The notes: a model not told the origin generated them from the sequence alone. A DNA stretch of 64,000 bases from Rattus norvegicus (GCF_036323735.1 NC_086023.1:10675001-10739000), one strand, 5' to 3'. Counted from the stretch's first letter, positions 43,331-53,320 are shown. Translations and numbers: made by a program.

Positions 43331-45955
43331 TCTTAGGAAGAATCTTGGAACATTACAAACTAATTTGTTTAACAGTGTTTTGGCTTTAGTTTATATTTTA
43401 TTGTTTATTTAAATTTTAAGAGTATTTCACTTGCAAATGAAAAAGCAAAGTGCGAGTTAATAAAAATTAACAGAAATTAAACAGAAAACTTCATGCAGTA
43501 GCTGTAGATGATACTCTACTATTGTACAATTGTGTGCGTGGTGTGTGTGTGTGGATGGGGATTGTGCTGCCTGCCTGGTGTGAGTGTGTTTGTGAGAGGA
43601 CAGTTTTGTGAAAACATTTCTAAACACCAGGAAGGGCCATCTTGCTTGCCTGACGTCTGCCTTGTGAAGATGTTTATTAAGTTCAAGAGGCACTCCATGA
43701 CCGAAGAGCACCTGTGTTTAAGTGTGGAGTTCACAAGGCCTTGCCACAGTCCAGAGCTTGTACTTTGTGTCTCAAACCCTCAGTTTGCTTTCTCTGGTCC
43801 AATCCTCTGTCTCCCAGCCAGTCCCTCATCTCAAAGGCCAGATGACATCTCTGAGTTTCCGTCCCTGTCTTTTTAATTGCAGAGCTGTTATGGGTCCTGC
43901 CCTAATTCCTAATTTAAGAATTTCCTCATTCCTTGCATTATACTCATTAATGTGGGCACATCCGTTTCACCACAGCAGAACACACGGGTGCTTGTTGTAA
44001 ATGCTTCAAGTTAGTACGAGTGCTACACTGTGTCTCTGACAATTAGACAGTTGATAGAGGAGAGAAAGCTCTCCCCAGCGAGCAGTTTGCCCTATATTTT
44101 AGGTTCACAAAGTTACATGGGTTTTGGATAGACTATTTCAGCAATACCAGTAAGCTATACAACCTTTAATTTTCAAAAGTTTTGCTGCTTAAAGAAACAA
44201 ATCATGGTTGCCTGCAATTTGGGGTTTTCGGTGTGGAGTTTCACTGTAGAAGAACTGCCAGGTAGGAGCTGGTCTCTGTGTGGGGGTTCTCTTTAATCAG
44301 GAAGGGAAAATGAGCCTAAGTCTGTAAGAAAACCCTTGCTGATCTAGAAACATCTATTCCATCTGCTGAACTGTCTTGGGCTAGCCTGCTTTTTCCTTAA
44401 CTTTGGACTCATGCTGGGTAGAGCTAACTGTCATGGCGCCCTAGTAGACTCTGGTGTTTCGTTTTGCTCAGGTACACCGAGCTATCAAAAAGACTCTGCG
44501 TAGTTCTCTTACCTAATCAAGGTTCCCTTTTATAGTGATCTATAGCCTGTGTCTAGGGAAATATTTTGTAAGCATGGCTCTTACTGGCTTTATTCCTTTG
44601 TAAGGATTATTTCCCCTCTGCAGTCCCATTAGGCGACTGAATTTATGGTGGCAATTCCATTTTACTGGTTATTTCTTGTGAATAATTGTTTGACAACTGC
44701 AAATGAAGGAAGTGAAATAAATAAGAGGGTTTTTGGAATTGGCACCTTTACACTTAAGCAGTCTGTGGGTTACAGTCCATAACACTACAGGGTAACTACT
44801 CTGAGTGAAAATGCCCTTCCTGGACAGTGACGCTTTGAGTGACAAACGTATGTACCAGCCTGCACTCACGAGCTTTGAACTCAGGCTTAAGCCACCATGC
44901 CCTGCCCTATCTTGGCTTCAACCTCATTTAATGGATTGTTGGGTTAGTAAGCAAATCTTAGAACACTTACTATATTAAAATCCTCAGTGTGTAGGTGAGA
45001 ATTATTTTAAGGGAATTTCTCACACTTTTTGCTAACATAGAAAAACAGAAAAAAAGATATTTACACACGCACACATAGTCATACATGCACACAGACACAC
45101 GCACACAGCGCACGCCCTGCCCTTCACAGTGATAATGAACAGTCACACTCTGCTCACTGAAAGCTGCTCTTTCAGTGAGGTAAAGTTGGACCGGGTTCTT
45201 TTTCAGGTGATTTAAGAAAAAGAAAAGAAAAAATTTTGTTTTGCAATATTTTATTGTTGTGCTAGTCAAATGCTTCCCTGATTTCTGAGGTGTGTGCCTC
45301 TCCTCCTCAGCCCCTCTCACCACCAGTTAGCAGCCAGAAGGGCCTTTGTGTGCTTGTCTGGGAAGGACTCTGACTTATAACCAACCTCACTTTATTTAGC
45401 AGGTCACAGATTGGCTCTAACAATTCGAATTACCAAGATAAGGTGTTTTATAAAAGCAGGGGTAGTGACATACAGTGTGGCATTTGCTTTGTAATGAGCA
45501 GAGCTCACTGCTGTCAAACACAGTGAAGTTGTGGCATATTTGTGAGGTTTTTTTTTCGGTGCAATTAGTAAATTGATGTTATTACCTCATTCCTGAGGCT
45601 TTAAAAATAAATAGATAAATAAAAACGAACAGCTCTGAAGGAAACGTATTTGGGAAATTAAATTCTTTTGGTAAACATTAGCATTTCTCTTCATGTTCTG
45701 ACACGGCACTCTTTATAAAGCCTTGCAAAGACTTTGTCACCCACCTGCCATTTCCATGGTCCTTTATTGGGTGGTGTAATATGACCCTTGTGGCAGATGT
45801 CAGGACGGGGGAGGAAGGGATAATCTGCGTGAAGGCGGGAGACTGCTGTTAAATCTGTGGCCAGAAAAAAAATGGTTTAGCCTTATAGAATTTGCCTTAT
45901 CAAAGGGGGAAGTCATGATGTAAACAGGAAACCAACAGAGAAGATGGGAAGAAAG

Positions 45956-45957
<2 letters not shown>
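43331..45957. other. Unassigned sequence with one perfect hairpin
   Basis: No gene is recognised across 2.6 kb. A short GTGTGTGTG run lies at about 43543-43552. A perfect inverted repeat with 11-base arms (CTCACTGAAAG and its complement) and a five-base loop lies at 45153-45179. Next to it is a CA-rich patch at about 45062-45110. Confidence 0.4.
45153..45179. repeat. Perfect 11-bp inverted repeat, 5-nt loop
   Basis: Arms at 45153-45163 (CTCACTGAAAG) and 45169-45179 (CTTTCAGTGAG) are exact complements around CTGCT. No T-run follows, so there is no reason to call it a terminator. Confidence 0.85.
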
Positions 45958-46013
<56 letters not shown>

Positions 46014-46020
46014 GCGGCGG
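45958..46020. repeat. Trinucleotide repeat (CAG)18(CGG)3
   Basis: Eighteen uninterrupted CAG units at 45958-46011 are followed by three CGG units. Minus-strand frames that cross it give poly-Ala or poly-Cys runs. I see no gene context that would make it a coding polyglutamine tract. Uninterrupted CAG tracts are unstable and usually polymorphic. Confidence 0.97.
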
Positions 46021-46905
46021 TGACAGTGACAGCTACGGGAAGATGAACCAGACGCTGCTGGGCCATCCCGGAGGAGGGGTAGGGTTATGTGTAGAAGCAT
46101 GTGCGTTGCCTTGACAGAGTCTGGCTGAATTTCTGCAAACAGCCCTCCTTTCAGGATGGAGTTTAGCCATGTCTGTGCCTGTAGAAAAATGCTAGTGTTG
46201 AAAGTTTAGGACAGTTTAACACAGGGCAACACTTCAAACCCTGAAAGGGAGTGTCTAGGTAGAGGCCCACACTGGGCAGTCATGTGACCACAGCTGTTTG
46301 GTTTTTTTCTGGCGTCTATCTGTCCGTTATGTTTGTGCAAAATCCCTACAACTTCCTTTCTTACTTCAGCCTACTAGACTGTCTCCTCCCCCCCCCTCCT
46401 CTCCACCCTCCCTACTTCTCTCCTTATAGAAAGTATTTTCAGTGCAAAGTGAAAGGTATTAGCTTCCTTCCTTAAGCAATGCCACAGGAGAAATCAGTTG
46501 GTCTGTTGTCCATGGTTTTGGCCTTGGCAAACGCTGGTGTGTGGGCACGGAAGGCACTTGGCTCTGCTGCACGTGACCCAGCAGTCCTTGCCTCTTTGCG
46601 AAGGTGTTTCTGTACAGTGGAAGCCGTAAGGACCTGGCCAAGCCACAGCAGAGGAGCATTGACACTTTTCGTCCTGCACTAACAAAAAAGCGCTGTTACA
46701 GGTTCTGAAAAGCAGTTACTCAAAGTACTTTCTAGAACACAGAGACAAGTCCTCTAGCAGCCATGTTTAGTAACTTAATGTTCTGAAAACATTTGTTCCT
46801 TCAAACTCTTGATTAAAGTTTTATTTTACTTATTTTTGCTGTGCTGCAGATTGCACCTAGGTCTTTAGGCATGCGATGTAAATACCCTTTTAATACCCTT
46901 TTCTG
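46021..46905. other. Unassigned sequence
   Basis: No gene is recognised. A C-rich pyrimidine tract lies at about 46381-46425. A weak ID/B4-like remnant (GCAGATTGCACCTAGGTC) lies near 46846, just before L1-B. Confidence 0.4.
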
Positions 46906-46934
46906 CTCAGTCCTAGTTTTTTTTTTTTTTAATT

Positions 46935-47641
46935 AACTTGAGTATTTCTTATATACATTTCAAGTGTTATTCCCTTTCCCAGTTTTCGGGCAAACATCCC
47001 CCTCCCCCCTCCCCTTCCTTATGGGTGTTCCCCTCCCAACCCTCCCCCCATTGCCGCTCTCCCCCCCACAGTCTAGTTCACTGGGGGTTCAGTCTTAGCA
47101 GGACCCAGGGCTTCCCCTTCCACTGGTGCTCTTACTAGGATAGTCATTGCTACCTATGGGGTCAGAGTCCAGGGTCAGTCCATGTATAGTCTTTAGGTAG
47201 TGGCTTAGTCCCTGGAAGCTCTGGTTGCTTGGCATTGTTGTACTTTTGGGGTCTCGAGCCCCTTCAAGATCTTCCAGTTCTTTCTCTGATTCCTTCAACG
47301 GGGGACCTATTCTCAGTTCAGTGGTTTGCTGCTGGCATTCGCCTCTGTATTTGCTGTATTCTGGCTGTGTCTCTCAGGAGCAATCTACATCCGGCTCCTG
47401 TCGGTCTGCACTTCTTTGCTTCATCCATCTTGTCTAATTGGGTAGCTGTATATGTATGGGCCACATGTGGGGCAGGCTCTGAATGGGTGTTCCTTCAGTC
47501 TCTGTTTTAATCTTTGCCTCTCCCTTCCCTGCCAAGGGTATTCTTTTTCCTCATTTAAAGAAGGAGTGAAGCATTCACATTTTGATCATCCGTCTTGAGT
47601 TTCGTTTGTTCTAGGGATCTAGGGTAATTCAAGCATTTGGG
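46935..47641 (-). other. L1-B 3' untranslated region
   Basis: The region is collinear with the L1-A 3' untranslated region and includes the same pyrimidine-rich plus-strand block (about 46988-47070), the complement of the L1 polypurine tract. Parallel small frames in both copies are not genes. Confidence 0.85.
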
Positions 47642-50419
47642 CTAATAGCCACTTATCAATGAGTGCATACCATGGATGTCTTTCTGTGAATGGGTTAGCT
47701 CACTCAGGATGATATTTTCCAGTTCCAACCATTTGCCTACGAATTTCATAAACTCGTTGTTTTTGATAGCTGAGTAATATTCCATTGTGTAGATGTACCA
47801 CATTTTCTGTATCCATTCCTCTGTTGAAGGGCATCTGGGTTCTTTCCATTTTCTGGCTATTATACATAAGGCTGCGATGAACATAGTGGAGCACGTGTCT
47901 CTTTTATATGTTGAGGCATCTTTTGGGTATATGCCCAAGAGAGGTATAGCTGGATCCTCAGGCAGTTCAATGTCCAATTTTCTGAGGAACCTCCAGACTG
48001 ATTTCCAGAATGGTTTTACCAGTCTGCAATCCCACCAACAATGGAGGAGTGTTCCTCTTTCTCCACATCCTCGCCAGCATCTGCTGTCACCTGAGTTTTT
48101 GATCTTAGCCATTCTCACTGGTGTGAGGTGAAATCTCAGGGTTGTTTTGATTTGCATTTCCCTTATGACTAAAGATGTTGAACATTTCTTGAGGTGTTTC
48201 TCAGCCATTCGGCATTCCTCAGCTGTGAATTCTTTGTTTAGCTCTGAACCCCATTTTTTAATAGGGTTATTTGTTTCCCTGCGGTCTAACTTCTTGAGTT
48301 CTTTGTATATTTTGGATATAAGGCCTCTATCTGTTGTAGGATTGGTAAAGATCTTTTCCCAATCTGTTGGTTGCCGTTTTGTCCTAACCACAGTGTCCTT
48401 TGCCTTACAGAAGCTTTGCAGTTTTATGAGATCCCATTTGTCGATTCTTGATCTTAGAGCATAAGCCATTGGTGTTTTGTTCAGGAAATTTTTTCCAGTG
48501 CCCATGTGTTCCAGATGCTTCCCTAGTTTTTCTTCTATTAGTTTGAGTGTGTCTGGTTTGATGTGGAGGTCCTTGATCCACTTGGACTTAAGCTTTGTAC
48601 AGGGTGATAAGGATGGATCGATCTGCATTCTTCTACATGTTGACCTCCAGTTGAACCAGCACCATTTGCTGAAAATGCTATCTTTTTTCCATTGGATGGT
48701 TTTGGCTCCTTTGTCAAAAATCAAGTGACCATAGGTGTGTGGGTTCATTTCTGGGTCTTCAGTTCTATTCCATTGGTCTATCTGTCTGTCTCTGTACCAA
48801 TACCATGCAGTTTTTATCACTATTGCTCTGTAATACTGCTTGAGTTCAGGGATAGTGATTCCCACTGAAGTCCTTTTATTGTTGAGGATAGCTTTAGCTA
48901 TCTTGGGTTTTTTGTTATTCCAGATGAATTTGCAAATTGTTCTGTCTAACTCTTTGAAGAAATGGATTGGTATTTTGATGGGGATTGCATTGAATCTGTA
49001 GATTGCTTTTGGTAAAATGGCCATTTTTACTATATTAATCCTGCCAATCCATGAGCATGGGAGATCTTTCCATCTTCTGAGGTCTTCTTCAATTTCTTTC
49101 CTCAGTGTCTTGAAGTTCTTATTGTACAGATCTTTTACTTGCTTGGTTAAAGTCACACCGAGGTACTTTATATTATTTGGGTCTATTATGAAGGGTGTCA
49201 TTTCCCTAATTTCTCTCTCGGCTTGTTTCTCTTTTGTATAGAGGAAGGCTACTGATTTATTTGAGTTAATTTTATACCCAGCCACTTTGCTGAAGTTGTT
49301 TATCACCTTTAGTAGTTCACTGGTGGAACTTTTGGGATCACTTAAATATACTATCATGTCATCTGCAAATAGTGATATTTTGACCTCTTCTTTTCCGATC
49401 TGTATCCCCTTGATCTCCTTTTGTTGTCTGATTGCTCTGGCTAGAACTTCAAGAACTATATTGAATAAGTAGGGAGAGAGTGGGCAGCCTTGTCTAGTCC
49501 CTGATTTTAGTGGGATTGCTTCAAGTTTCTCTCCATTTAGTTTAATGTTAGCAACTGGTTTGCTGTATATGGCTTTTACTATGTTTAGGTATGGGCCTTG
49601 AATTCCTATTCTTTCCAGGACTTTTATCATGAAGGGGTGTTGAATTTTGTCAAATGCTTTCTCAGCATCTAATGAAATAATCATGTGGTTCTGTTCTTTC
49701 AGTTTGTTTATATAATGGATCACGTTGATGGTTTTCCGTATATTAAACCATCCCTGCATGCCTGGGATGAAGCCTACTTGATCATGGTGGACCAGTAGCT
49801 TTTTCCGCTTTACATTATCTTTGACAGTTGAGTCAATGATTTCTATGGAATCTTCTGCTCCTGGGATTCTCTCTTCCATCTCTTGTATTCTGTTGGTGAA
49901 GCTTGTATCTACAGCTCCTTGTCTCTTCTTTTGGTTTTCTATATCCAGGGTTGTTTCCATGTGTTCTTTCTTGATTGCTTCTATTTCCATTTTTAATCCC
50001 TTCAACTGTTTGATTGTGTTTTCCTGGAATTCTTTCAGGGATTTTTGTGTCTCCTCTCTATGGGCTTCTACTTGTTTATTTATGTTTTCCTGGAATTCTT
50101 TCAGGGATTTTTGTGTCTCCTCTCTATGGGCTTCTACTTGTTTATTTATGTTTTCCTGGAATTCTTTCAGGGATTTTTGCGATTCTTTCAGGCATTTTTG
50201 CGATTCCTCTCTGTAGGCTTCTACTTGTTCTCTAAGGGAGTTCTTCACGTCTTTCTTGAAGTCCTCCAGCATCATGATCAATAATGATTTTGAAACTAGA
50301 TCTTGCTTTTCTGGTGTGTTTGGATATTCCATGTTTGTTTTGATGGGAGAATTGGGCTCCGATGGTGCCATGTAGTCTTGGTTTCTGTTGCTTGGGTTCC
50401 TGCGCTTGCCTCTCGCCAT
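47642..50419 (-). CDS. Chimeric L1 ORF1-ORF2 open frame, 925 codons (internal deletion)
   Basis: The start codon at 50417-50419 is that of ORF1: the peptide opens MARGKRRNPSN, as rodent ORF1p does. Residues about 45-200 are a charged coiled coil with three tandem 22-residue units (EAHREETQKSLKEFQ type), the length-variable part of rodent ORF1p. At residue 210 the frame passes into ORF2 (VHHDQVGFIPG). Reverse transcriptase motif A is near Asp251, motif B at 307-316 (GTRQGCPLSP) and the catalytic FADD at 351-354. A CX3CX7HX4C motif lies at Cys781, Cys785, His793 and Cys798, and the ORF2 stop is kept. The ORF1 RNA-recognition and C-terminal domains, the endonuclease and the fingers of reverse transcriptase are absent, so retrotransposition in cis is not expected. 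There is no internal stop or frameshift over 2.8 kb. Confidence 0.93.
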   Translation of the reverse strand: MARGKRRNPSNRNQDYMAPSEPNSPIKTNMEYPNTPEKQDLVSKSLLIMMLEDFKKDVKNSLREQVEAYREESQKCLKESQKSLKEFQENINKQVEAHREETQKSLKEFQENINKQVEAHREETQKSLKEFQENTIKQLKGLKMEIEAIKKEHMETTLDIENQKKRQGAVDTSFTNRIQEMEERIPGAEDSIEIIDSTVKDNVKRKKLLVHHDQVGFIPGMQGWFNIRKTINVIHYINKLKEQNHMIISLDAEKAFDKIQHPFMIKVLERIGIQGPYLNIVKAIYSKPVANIKLNGEKLEAIPLKSGTRQGCPLSPYLFNIVLEVLARAIRQQKEIKGIQIGKEEVKISLFADDMIVYLSDPKSSTSELLKVINNFSKVAGYKINSNKSVAFLYTKEKQAEREIREMTPFIIDPNNIKYLGVTLTKQVKDLYNKNFKTLRKEIEEDLRRWKDLPCSWIGRINIVKMAILPKAIYRFNAIPIKIPIHFFKELDRTICKFIWNNKKPKIAKAILNNKRTSVGITIPELKQYYRAIVIKTAWYWYRDRQIDQWNRTEDPEMNPHTYGHLIFDKGAKTIQWKKDSIFSKWCWFNWRSTCRRMQIDPSLSPCTKLKSKWIKDLHIKPDTLKLIEEKLGKHLEHMGTGKNFLNKTPMAYALRSRIDKWDLIKLQSFCKAKDTVVRTKRQPTDWEKIFTNPTTDRGLISKIYKELKKLDRRETNNPIKKWGSELNKEFTAEECRMAEKHLKKCSTSLVIREMQIKTTLRFHLTPVRMAKIKNSGDSRCWRGCGERGTLLHCWWDCRLVKPFWKSVWRFLRKLDIELPEDPAIPLLGIYPKDASTYKRDTCSTMFIAALCIIARKWKEPRCPSTEEWIQKMWYIYTMEYYSAIKNNEFMKFVGKWLELENIILSELTHSQKDIHGMHSLISGY
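49792..50419 (-). other. ORF1-derived coiled-coil segment of the chimera
   Basis: This segment encodes residues 1-210. Three 66-bp direct repeats in the DNA (about 50017-50215) encode the repeated 22-residue units. Trimeric coiled coils of this kind let ORF1p assemble on L1 RNA; here the RNA-binding domains that normally follow are missing. Confidence 0.88.
50017..50215. repeat. 66-bp tandem repeats in the L1-B ORF1 region
   Basis: The plus-strand phrase TTTTCCTGGAATTCTTTCAG recurs at 66-bp intervals (about 50018, 50084 and 50150), with CTCTCTATGGGCTTCTACTTG between the copies. The third copy has a shorter, diverged continuation with an extra CGATTCTTTCAGGCATTTTTG. This matches the known length polymorphism of rodent ORF1. 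Confidence 0.93.
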
Positions 50420-50914
50420 CAGATTATCTCTAGTGTTACTTTGTTCTGCTATTTCTGACAGTGGCTAGACTGTCCTATAAGCCTGTGTGTCAGGAGTGCT
50501 GTAGACCTGTTTTCCTCTCTTTCAGTCAGTTATGGGGACAGAGTGTTCTGCTTTCCGGCGTGTAGTTTTTCCTCTCTACAGGTCGTCAGCTGTTCCTGTG
50601 GGCCTGTGTCTTGAGTTCACGAGGCAGCTTTCTTGCAGCAGAAAAGTTGGTCTTACCTGTGGTCCCGAGGCTCAAGTTAGCTCGTGGGGTGCTGCCCACG
50701 GGCTCTCTGCAGCGGCAGCAACCAGGAAGACCTGTGCGGCCCCTTCCGGGAGCTTCAGTGCACCAGGGTTCCAGATGGTCTTTGGCTTTTTCCTCTGGCG
50801 TCCGAGATGTGTGTGCAGGGAGCAGTCTCTTCTGGTTTCCCAGGCTTGTCTGCCTCTCTGAAGGTTTAGCTCTCCCTCCCACGGGATTTGGGTGCAGAGA
50901 ACTGTTTATCCGGT
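50420..50914 (-). promoter_or_regulatory. L1-B 5' untranslated region (5' truncated)
   Basis: About 495 bp precede the ORF1 start. The part 50757-50910 matches the L1-A 5' untranslated region, and L1-A shows that at least a further 270 bp existed 5' of the point where L1-B stops. The few bases at 50911-50914 do not match L1-A and may have been added at the insertion junction. The region is G+C-rich, as expected for the internal promoter, but it is truncated. Confidence 0.8.
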
Positions 50915-50929
50915 CTCAGTCCTAGTTTT

Positions 50930-51371
50930 AAGAGAGGAAAGACCTTCTCTATCTGCAGTATCAAACAGGAGCCTAGCGGCAGCCCTGCCCAACCCTCACA
51001 GAAGCAGCAGCACAGGTGCGCGCAGGGCAATTCCCTTTATTGATGTGCGGCCAGCGCACCCTGCCTCTGTGCCGCTGTGCTGTCTGTGCTGGCCTTGCCT
51101 TGTCCCCATTCTTCCATTTTATTATGTTCTCTTAGGCACAACCCGTGGCAGATCTGCCCCGCTTCCTGCTGGCCTTGGCTGGAGTCAGGTGAGAAGCTCT
51201 GTGTGTGTTTGAGAGAGCTTCTCTATCCCTTCCAAGTTGTAAAAGCATTTTCACATCTTGTTCTCTTAATTAGACAAAATATATTCCAAACATAAGTTAA
51301 CAGAATTAGGCTCTTGGAGCACATTCATTAGAATTTTAGTTGCTAATTTAATGTGCTTTGAAAACTCAAAG
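50930..51371. other. Unassigned sequence
   Basis: No gene or repeat is recognised between L1-B and the next ID element. Confidence 0.4.
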
Positions 51372-51511
51372 CAATTCTCTCTCTCTTTTTTTTTCCTTTT
51401 TTTTTTTTTTTTTGGTTCTTTTTTTCAGAGCTGGGGACCGAACCCAGGGCCTTGCGCTTCCTAGGCAAGCGCTCTACCACTGAGCTAAATACCCAACCCC
51501 CACAATTCTCT
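51372..51511 (-). mobile_element. ID element with 9-bp target-site duplication, minus strand
   Basis: The ID core (about 51428-51500) is the complement of the BC1-like sequence: GCTGGGGACCGAACCCAGGG through GCGCTCTACCACTGAGCTAA. The tail on the left is a T-run interrupted by GGTTC. The direct repeat CAATTCTCT lies at 51372-51380 and 51503-51511. Confidence 0.95.
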
Positions 51512-51770
51512 ATTTTCAATAAATATGATACCTCAATATTGTTCAATATTGTTATCTCTATCTTTAAGTAATTGCTCACAGGTATGTGTCCAAGATAAAT
51601 AAGTCCCTTTTTATTTTATTAACTGTGGGATTGTTGGTCAGAGCAGGCACCACTGGTGTCTGTCAAGTGGGCAGGTAGTAAGATAGGCTTCAGTATGTGT
51701 CATAAAATCCACACAGGTTTCCTCATCGTGTTGCTTTAAAAAAGACTCAGGGAGTCAATTGGCCAAAAAG
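51512..51770. other. Spacer between two ID elements
   Basis: No gene or repeat is recognised in this 260-base spacer. Confidence 0.4.
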
Positions 51771-51898
51771 GATTTTTTTTTTTTTTTTTGGTTCTTTTTT
51801 TCGGAGCTGGGGACCGAACCCAGGGCCTTGCGCTTCCTAGGTAAGCGCTCTACCACTGAGCTAAATCCCCAGCCCCTTTTTTTTTTTTTTTTTTTTTT
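51771..51898 (-). mobile_element. ID element in a T-rich target, minus strand
   Basis: The ID core (about 51803-51876) has the tail on the left with the same GGTTC interruption as the copies at 51.4 kb and 27.2 kb. A second T-run of about 23 bases follows on the right (51877-51898), so the element landed in a T-rich site or its duplication is made of T. Boundaries of the duplication cannot be resolved. Confidence 0.93.
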
Positions 51899-52435
51899 GC
51901 TTTGTAAAGAATGCTGTCCATTTGTTTAGTAGGCAGGCACAGGTAAGGGCAGTTCTGAACATACTCTCAAGTTGGTTAGGATATGACAGCCACCATAGAG
52001 TCCTGTACCCCATGGCCACTAGAGATGCTGCAAGGCTGCTGATGGTCCTGTGTGTGCTGTGCCTTTTTAGCATCTTTGTTTTAGAGCTAGGAAGCTCTAG
52101 GCATCTCTACACTGAAACCAAAGGCCTGGGATTGGCTGTCAGGTAACCGTGGGCTACCCTTGCAAATCTGCTGTTCCCAGTTGCTTTTCTAAATAAAACA
52201 TTTTCATGGATTGCTCAGTAAAAATGATAGGTATTGAATCTGACAAAATTAGTGATTGAGTTTCAGTGAATATGTGCGCAAGTTTTCTTTTCATCTGATA
52301 AGATATATTATCCTTAAGCCCTTACATGGAAAATTAGTTTTTATATAGACGTGAGTGAACCTAGCTTAATTTGCCATTAAATTGGAATGTGAATGCATTG
52401 TTTTATATATTTGTTGATGTTAATTATTTTAATTT
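51899..52435. other. Unassigned sequence
   Basis: No gene or repeat is recognised. Confidence 0.4.
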
Positions 52436-52531
52436 TAAGACAGAGTCTTGATAAATAGTTCAGACTGGCCACTACCTTCCTCCTCCTCCCAATTATTAGG
52501 ATTAAAAGTGTGTTTGCTACCTTGCCTGGTG
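52436..52531 (-). mobile_element. B1 SINE remnant, minus strand
   Basis: AAGACAGAGTCTTGATAAATAG, CAGACTGGCC and ATTAGGATTAAAAGTGTGTTTGC with CCTTGCCTGG follow minus-strand B1 order. A short central part is lost. Confidence 0.7.
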
Positions 52532-52938
52532 GAAATCTTCTTTGAAGAAGACATTTAAGCTAACACCAGAATTTTGTTCAGTGTTTTGTCATGTTTCTAA
52601 GTGCAGCGCTCCACCATTGTTTTGGTGTTTCCTGTGGCAGGGGATTGCTATAGGAGACAATCTGCACTCCACAACTATAGATACTGTTATTTAAAACCAA
52701 GCACGCACACACCGCACGCACATAGGCAGTGGCAAGGTGAAGTTATTATGAGAAAGTTCAGCCAGGTTTATTTATGACTGCCACTTGGAATATTAAGGCA
52801 GTGTTAAAAATTATCTTGTCCTGGGCAGATTAATGCACTGTGATAACCCAGCAGTCATGAGGCCGAGCATATTATATATATATTCAAGATGATTCTTACT
52901 ACTGTCACTTTGTCTGTCCCTCCCTCCGTCACTCCACC

Positions 52939-52945
<7 letters not shown>
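52532..52945. other. Unassigned sequence
   Basis: No gene or repeat is recognised before the AC tract, except a short alternating TA run at about 52872-52882. Confidence 0.4.

Positions 52946-52994
<49 letters not shown>
52946..52994. repeat. (CA)24 microsatellite
   Basis: A perfect CA tract of 49 bases. Confidence 0.96.
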
Positions 52995-52998
<4 letters not shown>

Positions 52999-53221
52999 AA
53001 AGTTAAACATCAAAATACGGAAATATTTTTATTATAGTGTTATAGAGAAATGGTAGGATTCAATTTTATAAATTGATTTAAAAATTACCTTTTTGTCTTA
53101 AAATTCCCCAAAGTAAATATTTTAACTTAAACACTATCTTTCTACAGTAGAAATGTGAAAGCTCTTTCTCTTCCTTTTTTATATTTTCCATGTAAATTTT
53201 TTATATGAAAATAATAAACCT

Positions 53222-53320
53222 ACCAGGCTTGGTGGCCATGCACTGTGAAGGCTGAGGCAAGAGGATCATGAATTGCAGACCAGCTTAGACTCCCAAGTGA
53301 GCTGTTTCAAACTTACAAAC
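53222..53320 (+). mobile_element. B1 SINE remnant, plus strand
   Basis: CAGGCTTGGTGGCCATGCACTG, GGCTGAGGCAAGAGGATCATG and GACCAGCTTAGACTCC resemble an old B1 or its proto-B1 relative in plus orientation. Confidence 0.6.

Larger units (their letters stand above)
46906..50929 (-). mobile_element. L1-B: rodent L1 with internal deletion and 15-bp target-site duplication, minus strand
   Basis: The element body (about 46921-50914) is flanked by the exact direct repeat CTCAGTCCTAGTTTT at 46906-46920 and 50915-50929. On the insertion strand the target reads CTT/AAAACTAGG, the canonical L1 endonuclease site. In element order it contains a partial 5' untranslated region, the N-terminal half of ORF1, a deletion junction at 49791/49792, the reverse transcriptase and C-terminal parts of ORF2, the 3' untranslated region and an A tail. 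The deleted part comprises the ORF1 RNA-binding domains, the inter-ORF region, the whole endonuclease and the start of reverse transcriptase. An intact duplication at both ends shows that the deleted form itself was the inserted copy or was deleted later without disturbing the ends. Confidence 0.97.

Noticed and set aside
45800..46100. Poly-Ala and poly-Cys frames at the CAG tract
   Set aside because: Translations of the trinucleotide repeat on the minus strand; no conserved flanks and no gene context.
49821..50284. Plus-strand frames with a repeated hydrophobic peptide
   Set aside because: Antisense of the 66-bp repeats that encode the ORF1 coiled coil.
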